Shown here one piece after another: positions 26,047 through 36,506 of a DNA stretch of 64,000 nt. A program made the translations under genes and the position numbers. Below the pieces are notes generated by a model that was given only the letters and a program-made list of their open reading frames with translations, was not told where the DNA came from and searched no databases. The stretch's first letter is position 1. Every line of letters starts with the position of its first letter. This DNA is from Lycorma delicatula. Its lineage: Eukaryota > Arthropoda > Insecta > Hemiptera > Fulgoridae. The stretch covers positions 15,904,230-15,968,229 of the forward strand of contig NC_134456.1 of the NCBI RefSeq assembly GCF_047948215.1, given 5' to 3'.

Positions 26047-27570
26047 CTAATCAATGTTTGGAAGTGAGCACACCTTTGTAATACTTTTTTTTAATGTTTT
26101 TGTTAAAGTCTTTACCATGATGACTCTAATGTTACCATTTGATCCTTTCATTGTTTCTATTACACGACCTAGCCTCCAATGTAGAGGAGGAGTGTTATTC
26201 TCATGAATGATAACTACAATACCAACTTGACGATTTTTGATGTAGTCTAACATTTTACCCATTACTGAAGTTTACTGATGTAATCTTTACGCCATCGTTC
26301 CCAGAACCGCACGGTTCGTTGATTGATGTGTTGCCATCTACTGAGGCGGTTAATGCTGACCTCTGGAACGTGTGCTTCTGGAATCGTGGTGAGTAGCTGA
26401 CCTGTTGGAAAATGCCCATGGGTTAAAGGCTAAAGGTTTGAAGGATCAGAAGAAAGGTAAGCTAATGGACGGGAATTTAAACAACTTTCTATTCTACATA
26501 AAATCATGTATAATTCTTCGTATGTCAGTGATACCTTACTAATTGTTTCTTAGCAAGAGATGTTTTACAGATTTTACTCCGGCTTCAGACAGTCCTCTGA
26601 AATGAGATCTGGGAGGAATAATGAATTTCCAGGTAATATTGTCTTCAGCAAGGGTATCATGTATTGTTTCATGATGTGCTCTTGATGATAAAAGTTGGTT
26701 TAATTCGTTTGAGAATCCAACAAAATTCTTTGCGTTGTCACTGAATATTTTAGAGCATTTTCCTCTCCATGATGTAAATAAAGCATTGTAACATTGCCAA
26801 GAAAGATTTGTTGGTTAATTCTTGAACAAGCTCCAGGTGAATAGCTTTTGTGGCCATACAAACAAATAATGAAATGTATCAAGAATTTCAATCGGTCCAC
26901 AGTAACCCACTCCGACATTAAGAATTGATCTAGACAGTTGCACTCTTTCAGCCGGCAAATCTCCCATTTGTTGTTGAATGTACTGTGGTTTTACTCTGAA
27001 GCATATAACGCATTCATGAACTATTTGTTTTGCAAGTTTTCGTTCGTTAACAGGCCAAAACTGTGTCGAAGTGAAGCAAGTAATGCTTGCGGCCTGAATG
27101 TAACTGTTTAATTTGCTCATGTTTTGCAACCAGTTTTGTGAAGTGATGACTATATGGAAGAACAGCAGGATGTTTTTGATAGTCGCTTGAATCTGAATTA
27201 TGTATTCGACCACCAACTCTGATAACATTGTCGTTGTCAATAAATGGGTACAGCGATAAGAGCTATGTGGGCTCAATCCCTTGCCATTTTTTAGCTGATT
27301 GTTTTCATCACTGAATGCCCTTTTTTGAACTGTCTTGACAAGAGTGATCACTGCTTGATCTAATTCATTTGTTTGTAATAATCCATATGTTCTTAAACTG
27401 TGATCTTTCAGTTTTGCATTATTTATGAAACGAAGAATGTAAGCTAATACGTGCTTAAGCCTAACAAGAGACGAATTTGTGCAAGTCAGATCATCATCTA
27501 AAGTGATCATATTAACTGGACACGTAGACCTTCGCTCTGGTATGTCTTCTTCATAGAACTTCAAATCCAA
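26047..27570 (-). pseudogene. BEL/Pao integrase region
   Basis: The main frame (27570-26815, 251 codons) carries the N-terminal integrase text FWPVNERKLAKQIVHECVIC with a CxxC pair, MGDLPAERVQLSRSILNVG and YCGPIEI. In BEL integrases the residue before YCGP is the first catalytic Asp; here that codon is GGT (Gly), so the core is inactive as well as broken. The C-terminal chromatin/DNA-binding tail is open at 26262-26047 (PPLHWRLGRVIETMKGSNG…KVCSLPNID, then stop). Between 26815 and 26262 frames are disrupted. Confidence 0.85.
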
Positions 27571-28139
27571 TGGTTATTGCCATGTGGAAGGATCTGACAA
27601 CCACCATAATGTTGACCTTAACAACTGTTCCGCTGAAACCCTTCGTGAAGCCATATCACCAAGATTTTCACCACCTCTCACATAATTCCATTCATCAGGG
27701 TCTGAAATTTCTTGAATCTTTCCAATGCGGTTTGCTACAAACACATTCCAGTTGGTGGAAAATGACTTTATCTATGCTAAAACGATTTTTGAATCTGACC
27801 AATAATATCAATTGTTTAAGTTTATTTTTAAAGATACAGTTGTTTTGTATGATAATTCAGCAGCCAAAGTGGCTCCATATAATTCTAACTGTGGTAAGGT
27901 TAACCTTTTTAAAGGGGCGACTAGATTTTTAACATATCAACATTGTTTTGACATTATCTTGTATATCTTCACTCCTGAGAAATAGACGTGCACCGTAACC
28001 CTTTTCTGATGTACCTGAGAATGTATGTAATTGTAAATTGTTATATTCCGGCATGAATATATTTAGGTATTGTTAAATTGTTGAGTGTTGTAAATGAATT
28101 CCTTATGGTAAGCCACTTGTTTTGTATATGAAGTGGTAC

Positions 28140-29960
28140 ACTTTCATTTCAATTTAACTTGAGCTGCTATAGATCCTGTAAGAGCATTTTTGCAGTTAAA
28201 ACTACTAGGCCAATTAATCCAAGTGGATCAAAAATCCTGGAAACTTCTGAAAGTATTACCTTTTTGAAACATGTTGACAGTTTCTGTCCTCAAGGTGCAC
28301 AACAAAATGAAACGTATCACACTGTGGGTTCCAATGTAGTCCTAAAGTTTTTACTGCGTCATTCTGATTGACATCATAAACCTTTTCTGTTTCTATTTCT
28401 TCACTGGAGAGATTCTGTAATAGTTGATAATTGTTAGAATGCCATTATCTCAGTGTAAAGTATCCATTTTTAAATATCTACCGTAATTACGTTTGTATCT
28501 TCTTTGTAGCTTCTTCAAGAGACTCTCCTCCAATCATGATATTATCAATGTAAAAATCAGAACGCTGCAGATTGTCCTTCAGGATAAGACTGGTGATATT
28601 CAGTAGCAAGTAATTGATTTCATTGCCAAATATGGAGCTGAAGCTTTTCCATGTATGTAAGTGTAATTAATTTATATGTGTTTAATGGGAGAGATGGATT
28701 ACTTCTCCAAAAGATAAGCTGCAAATCTGTCTGTTGCAGGTCTACTACCAGTCCGAAGTCCATAATTTAACCTAAGTCAGGGGTTTATTTAAGAGTAAGC
28801 TGAGTTCATAAGGTAACTAGGACTAAATTCCATTGTTGCGATCAACATGTTTGGTGGTGTGTTGTTTTATTTGCCTTGAATTTCGAGACATTCACGTAAT
28901 TGGCTCATAATAAGTAGAACAAGGCGCAGGGTTTGCGCTTCCGCGAGCTCGATTAGCTAGTTCAGAGGGATACGATGTAGGACATTCAAGATGTCCGGAC
29001 GAGGCCTACAGCGAAGGCAATAAGCTGAGTTATTAAATCACTAATGCAAATGTCTACCAAGGCATTTACATTGGTGGCATTCCAACGAGGCCAGGCTTAT
29101 TACTATGAGACGTAAGAAGTCGAGGGCGTTAGACGACTCCTGTTAAAGCCCAACAGGACAAGGAAAGAGGGGGATGGTGTGGTGACCGGAATGTGACTAG
29201 GCGGGTGTCTTCCCCTATGGGTTGGGATGTTGCAGATCTACTCTGATGAGGCCTACAGCAAAGGCAAAAGCTAAGTTATTAAATCACCTATGCAAATGTC
29301 TACCGAGGCATTTACATCAGTGGCATCCCAACGAGGCCAGGCTTATTACTATGAGATGTAAAAAATCAAGAGGGCAATAGAAGACTCCTGTTAAAGTCCA
29401 TCAGGGCTAGGAACCAGGGAAACAGGGTGACGACCAGATCGTCACTAGGTGTCTTCCCCTACGGGGTTGAGATGTTGCAGATCTACTAATATCTGGCAAT
29501 ACATTTTTTTACATCTACAGTCATAAAGATTCTATGCTTTCTAAGTCTAATCACAATAGAAATTAAATCGTCCTGAACTACTGGACTGACACTTAGACAG
29601 TCATTGAGTGATATATTTGTATCAGTTTTGCAGAATGCATCAAATACCATGTGAAGTTTTGTTGTTGTACTGTCATTTTTTGTAACTGAGTGGTTGGAAT
29701 AAAATATGAAGGATTTTATTTTTGCTAATTCTTTCCATATGGCCAAGTCTTATGTATTCTTCCATAAAGTCTACGTATTGATCCTTGAGCGTTACATTCT
29801 TCTGCAATCTTTTTTCAAGCTGATAAAATCGTCTGATTGCTCTGTCTCTTGAATTTCCCAGATCACTAATGTTAGATTTTACTGGTAAAGTTGTAAGAAA
29901 ACGTCCTTCTTGATTTCTCGTTACAGTCTTGGAGTAGTGTTCATCATATAAGGCATCTTC
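28140..29960 (-). pseudogene. BEL/Pao reverse transcriptase, split by an insert
   Basis: The 5' part is 29966-29489: NSRDRAIRRFYQLEKRLQKN, then HSVTKNDSTTTKLHMVFDAF and a VKK-containing palm segment at the insert edge. After the insert the frame resumes at about 28732 with an FWRSNPSLPLNTYK segment and, near 28550, SDFYIDNIMIGGESLEEATK. The catalytic YxDD box is here YIDN, so the second Asp is lost. Near 28220 comes KVILSEVSRIFDPLGLIGLV, the conserved BEL motif that links to RNase H. Multiple stops confirm it is dead. Confidence 0.85.
28748..29473. mobile_element. 726-bp insert in BEL, flanked by 15-bp direct repeats
   Basis: The BEL reading is continuous if this block is removed. GTTGCAGGTCTACTA (28733-28747) and GTTGCAGATCTACTA (29474-29488) flank it with one mismatch, as a target-site duplication would. 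A third near-copy (29229-29242) sits inside and divides the insert into a 481-bp and a 231-bp part. The second part is a diverged, shortened repeat of the first (shared text GGCCAGGCTTATTACTATGA and GACTCCTGTTAAAG). No open frame or known family was recognised. A SINE-like or other non-LTR origin, or two insertions at one site, would fit. The same insert is in the copy at 21.4-22.1 kb. Confidence 0.65.
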
Positions 29961-29974
29961 ACCCATTAAGAGTG

Positions 29975-30431
29975 TTTCCTTATCTTTATGATGGTTTATT
30001 TCTTAAATTTCCCAAAATGATTGTAATTGTTTGTCAATGTTTTCAACAGCAGCAATACCACATTGGGCCTTTGTATTATTTTTTGTTAGACTTGGTGTGG
30101 TACCAGAGGTCATCCAACCAAGAATCATTTTCTGAAGTACTGGAGAACTGTGTATCAAGCAAAACTGGCCTACACACAATAAGTTGTAAAATATTTCTAA
30201 AATTAGCACATTAATTCGTTGAGGTTCATAGAATAAAGGATCTGCTAGAAAAATATTTTTTGGTTCGTTGCAATGTGAGATGTTTATTTTTGTCATTGGC
30301 AATGATTGTGTAATTTTTGGTAGACTATGGAAATCCATTTGAGCCTTAAAATTTGAGTAGCGAGATTTCATCACTGTTGTGACACAATGACTTGCATTTG
30401 CATTTACTGAACCAATGCCACTGATTGGCAT
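29975..30431 (-). pseudogene. BEL/Pao protease region
   Basis: A 142-codon frame begins MPISGIGSVNANASHCVTTV and includes FLADPLFYEPQRINVLI. It then runs in shifted frame to GQFCLIHSSPVLQKMILGW, the aspartic-protease-like domain that precedes reverse transcriptase in BEL/Pao Pol. A frame shift occurs near the …EIFYNLL… segment. The catalytic DSG/DTG motif would lie just upstream of 30431 and could not be confirmed. Confidence 0.75.
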
Positions 30432-30438
30432 TCCATTT

Positions 30439-31603
30439 TTAAATTAATTTTGGGTCATTGTATGAAATGACTACAGTTTCATTTAAATAGTGTGGTTTAG
30501 AGTTTACTACTTCCGTATTACCAGACATTTTCTCTGAATCTGCTCCAGAGCTGATGACAAATGCAACAGAGAATTGCGAGTTTGACCACAAGCTTTGAAC
30601 TTGCCTAGTACCTTGCAATCCTTTTTCAAGTGTCCAGGACGAAAACAATTGATGCATAAGTAGTTGCTTAACTTGTTCCTTTCTTACATCTGTGCTCATT
30701 TTAATGAAGGTGGGACAATTGAACATCTTGTGTTCTAATCTGCAAATTACACATTTAATGTTAGAGGAATGTGATTGTTTCTCAGAGATGACATAAGTAT
30801 ATTTATTGTTTGGTTTGGGAAAATTATGATTTTTGTTCTGATTTGACGTAAGAAAGCGATTTAATGATTTTGCACTGGTAAAAGATGGGCCCTGAACCAG
30901 CTACTCTTGCTACTAGCCACTGCTTCTAGCCTCTGACATCTCTTACTTAGGAAGTCAGAGAATTCCTTATATGTTGGTACCTTATTTGGTTCTGCTTTTA
31001 ATTACCATTCCTTATTAGTGCTGTAATCTAATTTCAATGACTATAATACATTTAATAATGTATCCTAACTTTCTACTGGTTGTTTTAAAATGGATAGTGG
31101 TTTCAAATGCGCTGTTGTATCATTGAGAAGATGTTGAAATGAAACGCTGGAATCCTTTTCAATATTGGTTGATTAAAAATTGCCTTTTCGTGTTGATCCA
31201 CTATGACCCTTTTGTTTTGGTAACTGCCAAGCCTCGGTGACATTAAAATTTTGAGACATCAAAAAAACTGCATCAATGATTTTAGCCACATCACCACTCT
31301 TCAATGACTGACGCAGGTTTATGTACCTCATTTAGCCCACTGTTTTTGCCAATAGTAGCAGAAAACATTTCCTTGAATAACAACCATACAAACCAGAAAA
31401 GGTTGGAATGCTCATTTTAGGAAGCCTTATTTCATAGCTGTTTGGTTAAAGTGATCAAGTAGCTCCTTTGATTTATTTAATCGTAAATTTATTTCAGTCA
31501 ATGATGTAGAGTTTACTAAGTATTTGTTCAAAAATGTTTGTAATCTTGTTAGATTTCCCTTAATTCGACCCCTTTGGGCAATCAGTGTGTCTAATTTAGT
31601 CAT
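30439..31603 (-). pseudogene. BEL/Pao gag region with zinc knuckle
   Basis: The ATG at 31603-31601 begins MTKLDTLIAQRGRIKGNLTR, matching the start of BEL gag proteins, which commonly open with an RG.IKG-type stretch. Near the other end, 30656-30615 encodes CINCFRPGHLKKDC, an intact CX2CX4HX4C nucleic-acid-binding zinc knuckle. Between these the frame is interrupted repeatedly. Gag would coat the element RNA; here it cannot be made as one protein. Confidence 0.75.
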
Positions 31604-31723
31604 TTTAATTAGTAATTCAAAAAAACAAACAAAACTTAAAATGAAATAATAATATTGTTTATACATGTAAAGATTAATTTAACATGCGAAATATGTACAC
31701 AGTTTCATTAGAATAAATTGTTT

Positions 31724-31734
31724 AATAGACAAAC
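31724..31734. repeat. 11-bp target-site duplication, 3' side of LINE
   Basis: AATAGACAAAC here is repeated exactly at 34975-34985, on the other side of the RTE-like LINE. An exact duplication of this length directly next to the LINE's poly(A)-like tail (poly(T) on the plus strand) marks target-primed integration. Confidence 0.85.
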
Positions 31735-31748
31735 TTTTTTTTTTGTCT

Positions 31749-33070
31749 TCAGTCATTTGACTGGTTTGATGCAGCTCTCCAAGATTCCCTATCTAGTGCT
31801 AGTCGTTTCATTTCAGTATACCCTCTACATCCTACATCCCCAACAATTTGTTTTACATACTCCAAACGTGGCCTGCCTACACAATTTTTTCCTTCTACCT
31901 GTCCTTCCAATATTAAAGCGACTATTCCAGGATGCCTTAGTATGTGGCCTATAAGTCTGTCTCTTCTTTTAACTATATTTTTCCAAATGCTACTTTCTTC
32001 ATCTATTTGCCGCAATACCTCTTCATTTGTCACTTTATCCACCCATCTGATTTTTAACATTCTCCTATAGCACCACATTTCAAAAGTTTCTAACTTTTCT
32101 TCTCAGATACTCCGATTGTCCAAGTTTCACTTCCATATAAAGCGACACTCCAAACATACACTTTCAAAAATCTTTTCCTGACATTTAAATTCATTTTTGA
32201 TGTAAACAAATTATATTTCTTACTGAAGGCTCGTTTAGCTTGTGCTATTCGGCATTTTATATCGCTCCTGCTTCGTCCATCTTTAGTAATTTTACTTCCC
32301 AAATAACAAAATTCTTCTACCTCCATAATCTTTTCTCCTCCTATTTTCACATTCAGCTGTCCATCTTTGTTATTTCTACTACAATTCATTACTTCTGTTT
32401 TGTTCTTGTTTATTTTCACGCGATAGTTTTTGCGTAGGACTTCATCTATGCCGTTCATTGTTTCTTCTAAATCCTTTTTACTCTCGGCTAGAATTACTAT
32501 ATCATCGGCAAATCGTAGCATCTTTATCTTTTCACCTTGTACTGTTACTCCGAATCTAAATTGTTCTTTAACATCATTAACTGCTAGTTCCATGTAAAGA
32601 TTAAAAAGTAACGGAGATAGGGAACATCCTTGTCGGACTCCCTTTCTTATTACGGCTTCTTTCTTATGTTCTTCAATTGTTATTGTTGCTGTTTGGTTCC
32701 TGTACATGTTAGCAATTGTTCTTCTATCTCTGTATTTGAACCCTAATTTTTTTAAAATGCTGAACATTTTATTCCAGTCTACGTTATCGAAAGCCTTTTC
32801 TAGGTCTATAAACGCCAAGTATGTTGGTTTGTTTTTCTTTAATCTTCCTTCTACTATTAATCTGAGGCCTAAAATTGCTTCCCTTGTCCCTATACTTTTC
32901 CTGAAACCAAATTGGTCTTCTCCTAACACTTCTTCCACTCTCCTCTCAATTCTTCTGTATAAAATTCTAGTTAAGATTTTTGATGCATGACTAGTTAAAC
33001 TAAGTGTTCTGTATTCTTCACATTTATCTGCCCCTGCTTTCTTTGGTATCATAACTAACACTTTTTTTGA
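31749..33070 (-). pseudogene. LINE reverse transcriptase and C-terminal domain, one frameshift
   Basis: The frame used from about 33070 down to 32090 holds the RT fingers and palm: TYLAFIDLEKAFDNVDWNKM with the first catalytic Asp, RKGVRQGCSLSPLLFNLYM, and MLRFADDIVILAESKKDLEE with the FADD catalytic pair. It then passes through VKINKNKTEVMNCS to YGSETWTIGVSEKK. At about 32095 a single-base deletion relative to the 40.7-kb copy shifts the frame, and the last part is open at 32078-31749 (RRMLKIRWVDKVTNEEVLRQ … WRAASNQSND, stop). All RT catalytic residues are intact. The stop lies about 14 bp from the A-run, so there is almost no 3' UTR. Confidence 0.85.
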
Positions 33071-34670
33071 AGTCTGATGGAAATTCCCCATTTTCATAAA
33101 TATTACACACCAGTTTGTATAATCTATCAATCGCTTCCTCACCTGCACTGCACAGTAATTCTACAGGTATTCCGTCTATTCCAGGAGCCTTTCTGCCATT
33201 TAAATCTTTTAATGCTCTCTTAAATTCAGATCTCAGTATTGTTTCTCCCATTTCATCCTCCTCAACTTCCTCTTCTTCCTGTATAACACCATTATCTAAT
33301 TCATTTCCTCCGTATAACTCTTCAATATATTCCACCCATCTATCAACTTTACCTTTCGTATTATATATTGGTGTACCATCTTTGTTTAACACATTATTAG
33401 ATTTTAATTTATGTACCCCAAAATTTTCCTTAACTTTCCTGTATGCTCCGTCTATTTTACCAATGTTCATTTCTCTTTCCACTTCTGAACACTTTTCTTT
33501 AATACACTCTTCTTTCGCCAGTTTGCACTTTCTGTTTATAGCATTTCTTAATTGCCGATAGTTCCTTTTACTTTCTTCATCACTAGCATTCTTATATTTT
33601 CTACGTTCATCCATCAGCTGCAATATATCGTCTGAAACCCAAGGTTTTCTACCAGTTCTCTTTATTCCGCCTAAGTTTGCTTCTGCTGATTTAAGAATTT
33701 CCTTTTTAACATTCTCCCATTCTTCTTCTACATTTTCTACCTTATCTTTTTTACTCAGACCTCTTGCGACCTCAAGCTTCTCTAAATTCCACCGATTCAT
33801 CTGACATCTTTTCTTCAGGTTTTTAAACCCCAATCTACATTTCATTATCACCAAATTATGGTCGCTATCAATGTCTGCTCCAGGGTAAGTTTTGCAGTCA
33901 ACAAGTTGATTTCTGAATCTTTGCTTAACCATGATATAATCTATCTGATACCTTGCAGTATCGCCTGGCTTTTTCCAAGTGTACATTCTTCTATTATGAT
34001 TTTTAAATTGGGTGTTGTTAATTACTAAATTATACTTAGTGCAAAACTCTATAAGTCGGTCCCCTCTTTCATTCCTTTTGCCCAGCCCGTATTCACCCAC
34101 TATATTTCCTTCCTTGCCTTCTCCAATGCTTGCATTCCAATCTCCAACTATTATTAAATTTTCATCTCCTTTTCCGTGTTTAATTGCTTCATCAATCTCT
34201 TCGTATACACAATCTACCTCATCATCATCATGGGCGCTTGTAGGCATATAGACGTTAACAATCGTTGTCGGTTTAGGTTTTGATTTTATCCTTATTACAA
34301 TGATTCTATCGCTATGCGTTTTGAAATAATCCACTCTCCTCCCTATCTTCTTGTTCATCACGAAACCTACTCCTGCCTGCCCATTATTTGACGCTGAGTT
34401 AATTACTCTAAAATCACCTGACCAAAAGTCGCCTTCCTCTTCCCACCGAACCTCACTAATTCCTACTATATCCACATTTGTCCTACCCATTTCCTTTTTT
34501 AAATTTTCTAGCCTACCAACCTTTTTTAAGCTTCTAACATTCCACGCTCCGACTCGCAGAATGTTATTTTTTAATTTTCTGGTGACCCCTTCCTTAGTAG
34601 TCCCCACCCGGAGATCCGAACGGGGGACTATTTTACCTCTGGAATATTTTACCAAGGAAGGCGCCTCCAT
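33024..34670 (-). CDS. LINE apurinic-type endonuclease and start of reverse transcriptase
   Basis: The 548-codon frame starts MEAPSLVKYSRGKIVPRS at the first ATG. Residues ~38-280 are an exonuclease/endonuclease/phosphatase (APE-type) domain: VGAWNVRSLKKVGRLENLKK, VDIVGISEVRW with the catalytic Glu, IIVGDWNAS, YQIDYIMVK and SDHNLVI with the catalytic Asp/His. These are all present, so the nicking enzyme looks chemically complete. Residues ~285-440 are a charged linker. LNGRKAPGIDGIPVELL near 500 begins the reverse transcriptase. At about 33060 the frame is lost by an apparent single-base deletion and ends in a spurious tail; the true continuation is the overlapping minus-strand frame from 33148. 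Products like this are often database-labelled craniofacial development protein 2-like. Confidence 0.85.
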   Translation of the reverse strand: MEAPSLVKYSRGKIVPRSDLRVGTTKEGVTRKLKNNILRVGAWNVRSLKKVGRLENLKKEMGRTNVDIVGISEVRWEEEGDFWSGDFRVINSASNNGQAGVGFVMNKKIGRRVDYFKTHSDRIIVIRIKSKPKPTTIVNVYMPTSAHDDDEVDCVYEEIDEAIKHGKGDENLIIVGDWNASIGEGKEGNIVGEYGLGKRNERGDRLIEFCTKYNLVINNTQFKNHNRRMYTWKKPGDTARYQIDYIMVKQRFRNQLVDCKTYPGADIDSDHNLVIMKCRLGFKNLKKRCQMNRWNLEKLEVARGLSKKDKVENVEEEWENVKKEILKSAEANLGGIKRTGRKPWVSDDILQLMDERRKYKNASDEESKRNYRQLRNAINRKCKLAKEECIKEKCSEVEREMNIGKIDGAYRKVKENFGVHKLKSNNVLNKDGTPIYNTKGKVDRWVEYIEELYGGNELDNGVIQEEEEVEEDEMGETILRSEFKRALKDLNGRKAPGIDGIPVELLCSAGEEAIDRLYKLVCNIYENGEFPSDFKKSVSYDTKESRGR

Positions 34671-34974
34671 TATTGCTATGTGAAAATGCAGAGAGCCACA
34701 TTTTCTTGGAAAAAAAGCAGCTGTAGTTTTCCATTGCTTTCAGCTGCGCAGTACTCAGAGGACTGAGTGATGTTGATACGGCCGTTTAAGTCGTCCTGAC
34801 TCACGCCCCTAACAACTACTGAAAGAGCTGCTGCCCTCTTTCAGGAATCATTCCTTAGTCTGGCTCTCAACAGCTACCTCTCCGATATGGTTGCACCTTC
34901 GGTCCAGCTACTCTGTATCTCTGAGCACTCAAGCCCCCTCACCAACGGCAAGGTCTCATGATTCAGAGAGGAGG

Positions 34975-34985
34975 AATAGACAAAC
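34975..34985. repeat. 11-bp target-site duplication, 5' side of LINE
   Basis: Exact second copy of AATAGACAAAC (first at 31724-31734). Removing the LINE and one copy rejoins AT-rich sequence upstream of BEL gag. Confidence 0.85.
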
Positions 34986-35690
34986 AAATTGAAAATAATA
35001 TTGATAACATTTTAATTTTATAGAGAAAAGTATAATCAATTATGATTCATGTACTTTAATATTCAGGTTCGAGAATAATTATGCAGCTTATAAGGATTAA
35101 TCCTTATCTGTTTTATGGTTGAGGTTTAAATGCGATAAGAAAATAGAAATGTTACACGTAAGTGTATACATTATCTTCATTTGGCTTCACAGTATTAAAT
35201 GACTTTAGCACTGTGATGAAGCACTAATAGCTGAAAATGAAATATTTATCTCTTTCTTGGAAAATCTAATATTGTAAATTCCAATAATATATATGCTTCA
35301 ATTGAAAATTACATAAAGTTGCATGGAAATGTGTAACATAAATTTATAAAAAGGATAAAATTCTGAATAAAATGAAATAATTGAACAGAAGAGAGAATGA
35401 ATAAATTTATAAGGTACAACAATTGGAAACAAAATATAAACAATTTATGGAAAGGTTGGAAACATGTTTTAGGAATATATAGGTAAGTAAGAAATGGTAG
35501 TATATGAAAGCTGGGTATTTCAATGTACAGAGTTATCATAAAAGAATGGTGCGGTTTCAGTAATTCATAGGAAAATTTCAAGATGTTATATTGGTATCCC
35601 TGAAAGCCTCCAACCCAAAAGTTTGTTTATCAGCAGTTGTAACCACAACGTCAGTTCTTGTATTGTTGTTGCGGTGAGTTTAGTGAGTTA
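34986..35690. other. AT-rich stretch between LINE and transposase relic
   Basis: No gene recognised. The 5' LTR of the BEL element would be expected near here if it were complete, but no match to the candidate LTR at 25574-25842 was seen. Confidence 0.4.
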
Positions 35691-35691
35691 C

Positions 35692-35930
35692 TATGTTCTC
35701 GGATAAAGACAAAGCAAAGTGTGTTTTATTGATAGCTGAATTAAAATCCGTAATTTTAGTTCAACGTGAACTCGGAAAAAATCCACCAAACAAAAATAAC
35801 ATAACACGGTTCAAAATTCGAAGAAACTGGATCAGTTAAGAAACAGAAATCAACCGGTAGACCAACTGTACCAGACGAAACGGTTGAACTAATTAGACAA
35901 TCGGCAATTAGAATTTCTAAATTTAGAAAT
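35692..35930 (+). pseudogene. Tc1/mariner-like (DUF4817-type) transposase N-terminal fragment
   Basis: The ATG at 35692 opens MFSDKDKAKCVLLIAELKSV and the next segment ILVQRELGKNPPNKNNITRF. After a one-base frame change near 35815 it reads FEETGSVKKQKSTGRPTVPD. This is the helix-turn-helix plus GRP hinge of a common insect transposase family whose N-terminal domain is annotated DUF4817. No catalytic part follows. A C-terminal piece of what looks like the same family is at 50.25-50.65 kb. Confidence 0.7.
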
Positions 35931-36506
35931 TAGTTAATTTCTAAATTTTATAGGTAGTTTTTTAATGTCCTGAAAAATGAGCATTTTAAAGATATGTGTC
36001 ACATCTTCATATCACAACAATGAAGCCTTTGTTAGGTCGCAGGTTAACCTTCTACTACCCAAATTTCATCATGGCTATAGAAAAAAAATTAGTTTATTCA
36101 CCAGCATTCTCAACTGCAAATCAAAACCTAGCGCATACTCACCTTGTCCACTTGATAGGTATGGACATCAGCTCTCTTTTTAGTAACTGAAAGTAACAAA
36201 TTTTTGTAGTAAATGGACCATAAGTTGTAGACAAACTCACTGCATGAGATAGAACAATTCCACCAATGGGTAACCCAATCTCAGGGATCTGGCCTAATCT
36301 GGGACCTCACAATTTCAGTTTGAGATACAAGACAGAGCAGAGCCTCCTTGTAGTTTGTAAATACAATAGCAGTAAATACTGCTTCCTCTTAAAATCAGAG
36401 CTATCATTACTTGCATTACTCTAAAGCTCATGTTACAAAAATTGAGGGTGAATTTATTTTATTATCCTATGGCAAAAATAATATGGCCTGTTTTGTGAAC
36501 TATACA

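Larger units (their letters stand above)
25843..31670 (-). mobile_element. BEL/Pao LTR retrotransposon, decayed
   Basis: The minus-strand order is gag, protease, reverse transcriptase, RNase H region, integrase, then polypurine tract and a candidate LTR, which is the BEL/Pao layout. Each domain is described separately. The reading frame is broken many times, a 726-bp insert splits the reverse transcriptase at 28748-29473, and a LINE has inserted just upstream of gag at 31735. The 5' LTR and primer-binding site were not recognised beyond the LINE, so the element may have been truncated before the LINE arrived. Confidence 0.85.
31735..34974 (-). mobile_element. full-length RTE-like LINE, nearly intact
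   Basis: The element is about 3.24 kb on the minus strand: a ~300-bp 5' leader (34974-34671), one long coding region (34670 to about 31750), a very short 3' end and an A-run. One endonuclease/reverse-transcriptase polyprotein with a short 3' tail is the RTE layout. Exact 11-bp target-site duplications flank it. Only two single-base length changes interrupt the protein, so the insertion is recent. Older copies or fragments are at 40.55-40.94, 54.18-58.13 and 61.14-61.72 kb. Clade assignment beyond RTE-like is tentative. Confidence 0.85.

Noticed and set aside
27570..27932. 120-codon plus frame
   Set aside because: Opposite strand of the BEL RNase H/integrase region; no independent support.
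32240..34683. Several plus-strand frames of 65-148 codons over the LINE (e.g. 33115-33561, 34351-34683)
   Set aside because: They are antisense shadows of the LINE protein; Ser/Pro/Phe-rich composition and no domain.
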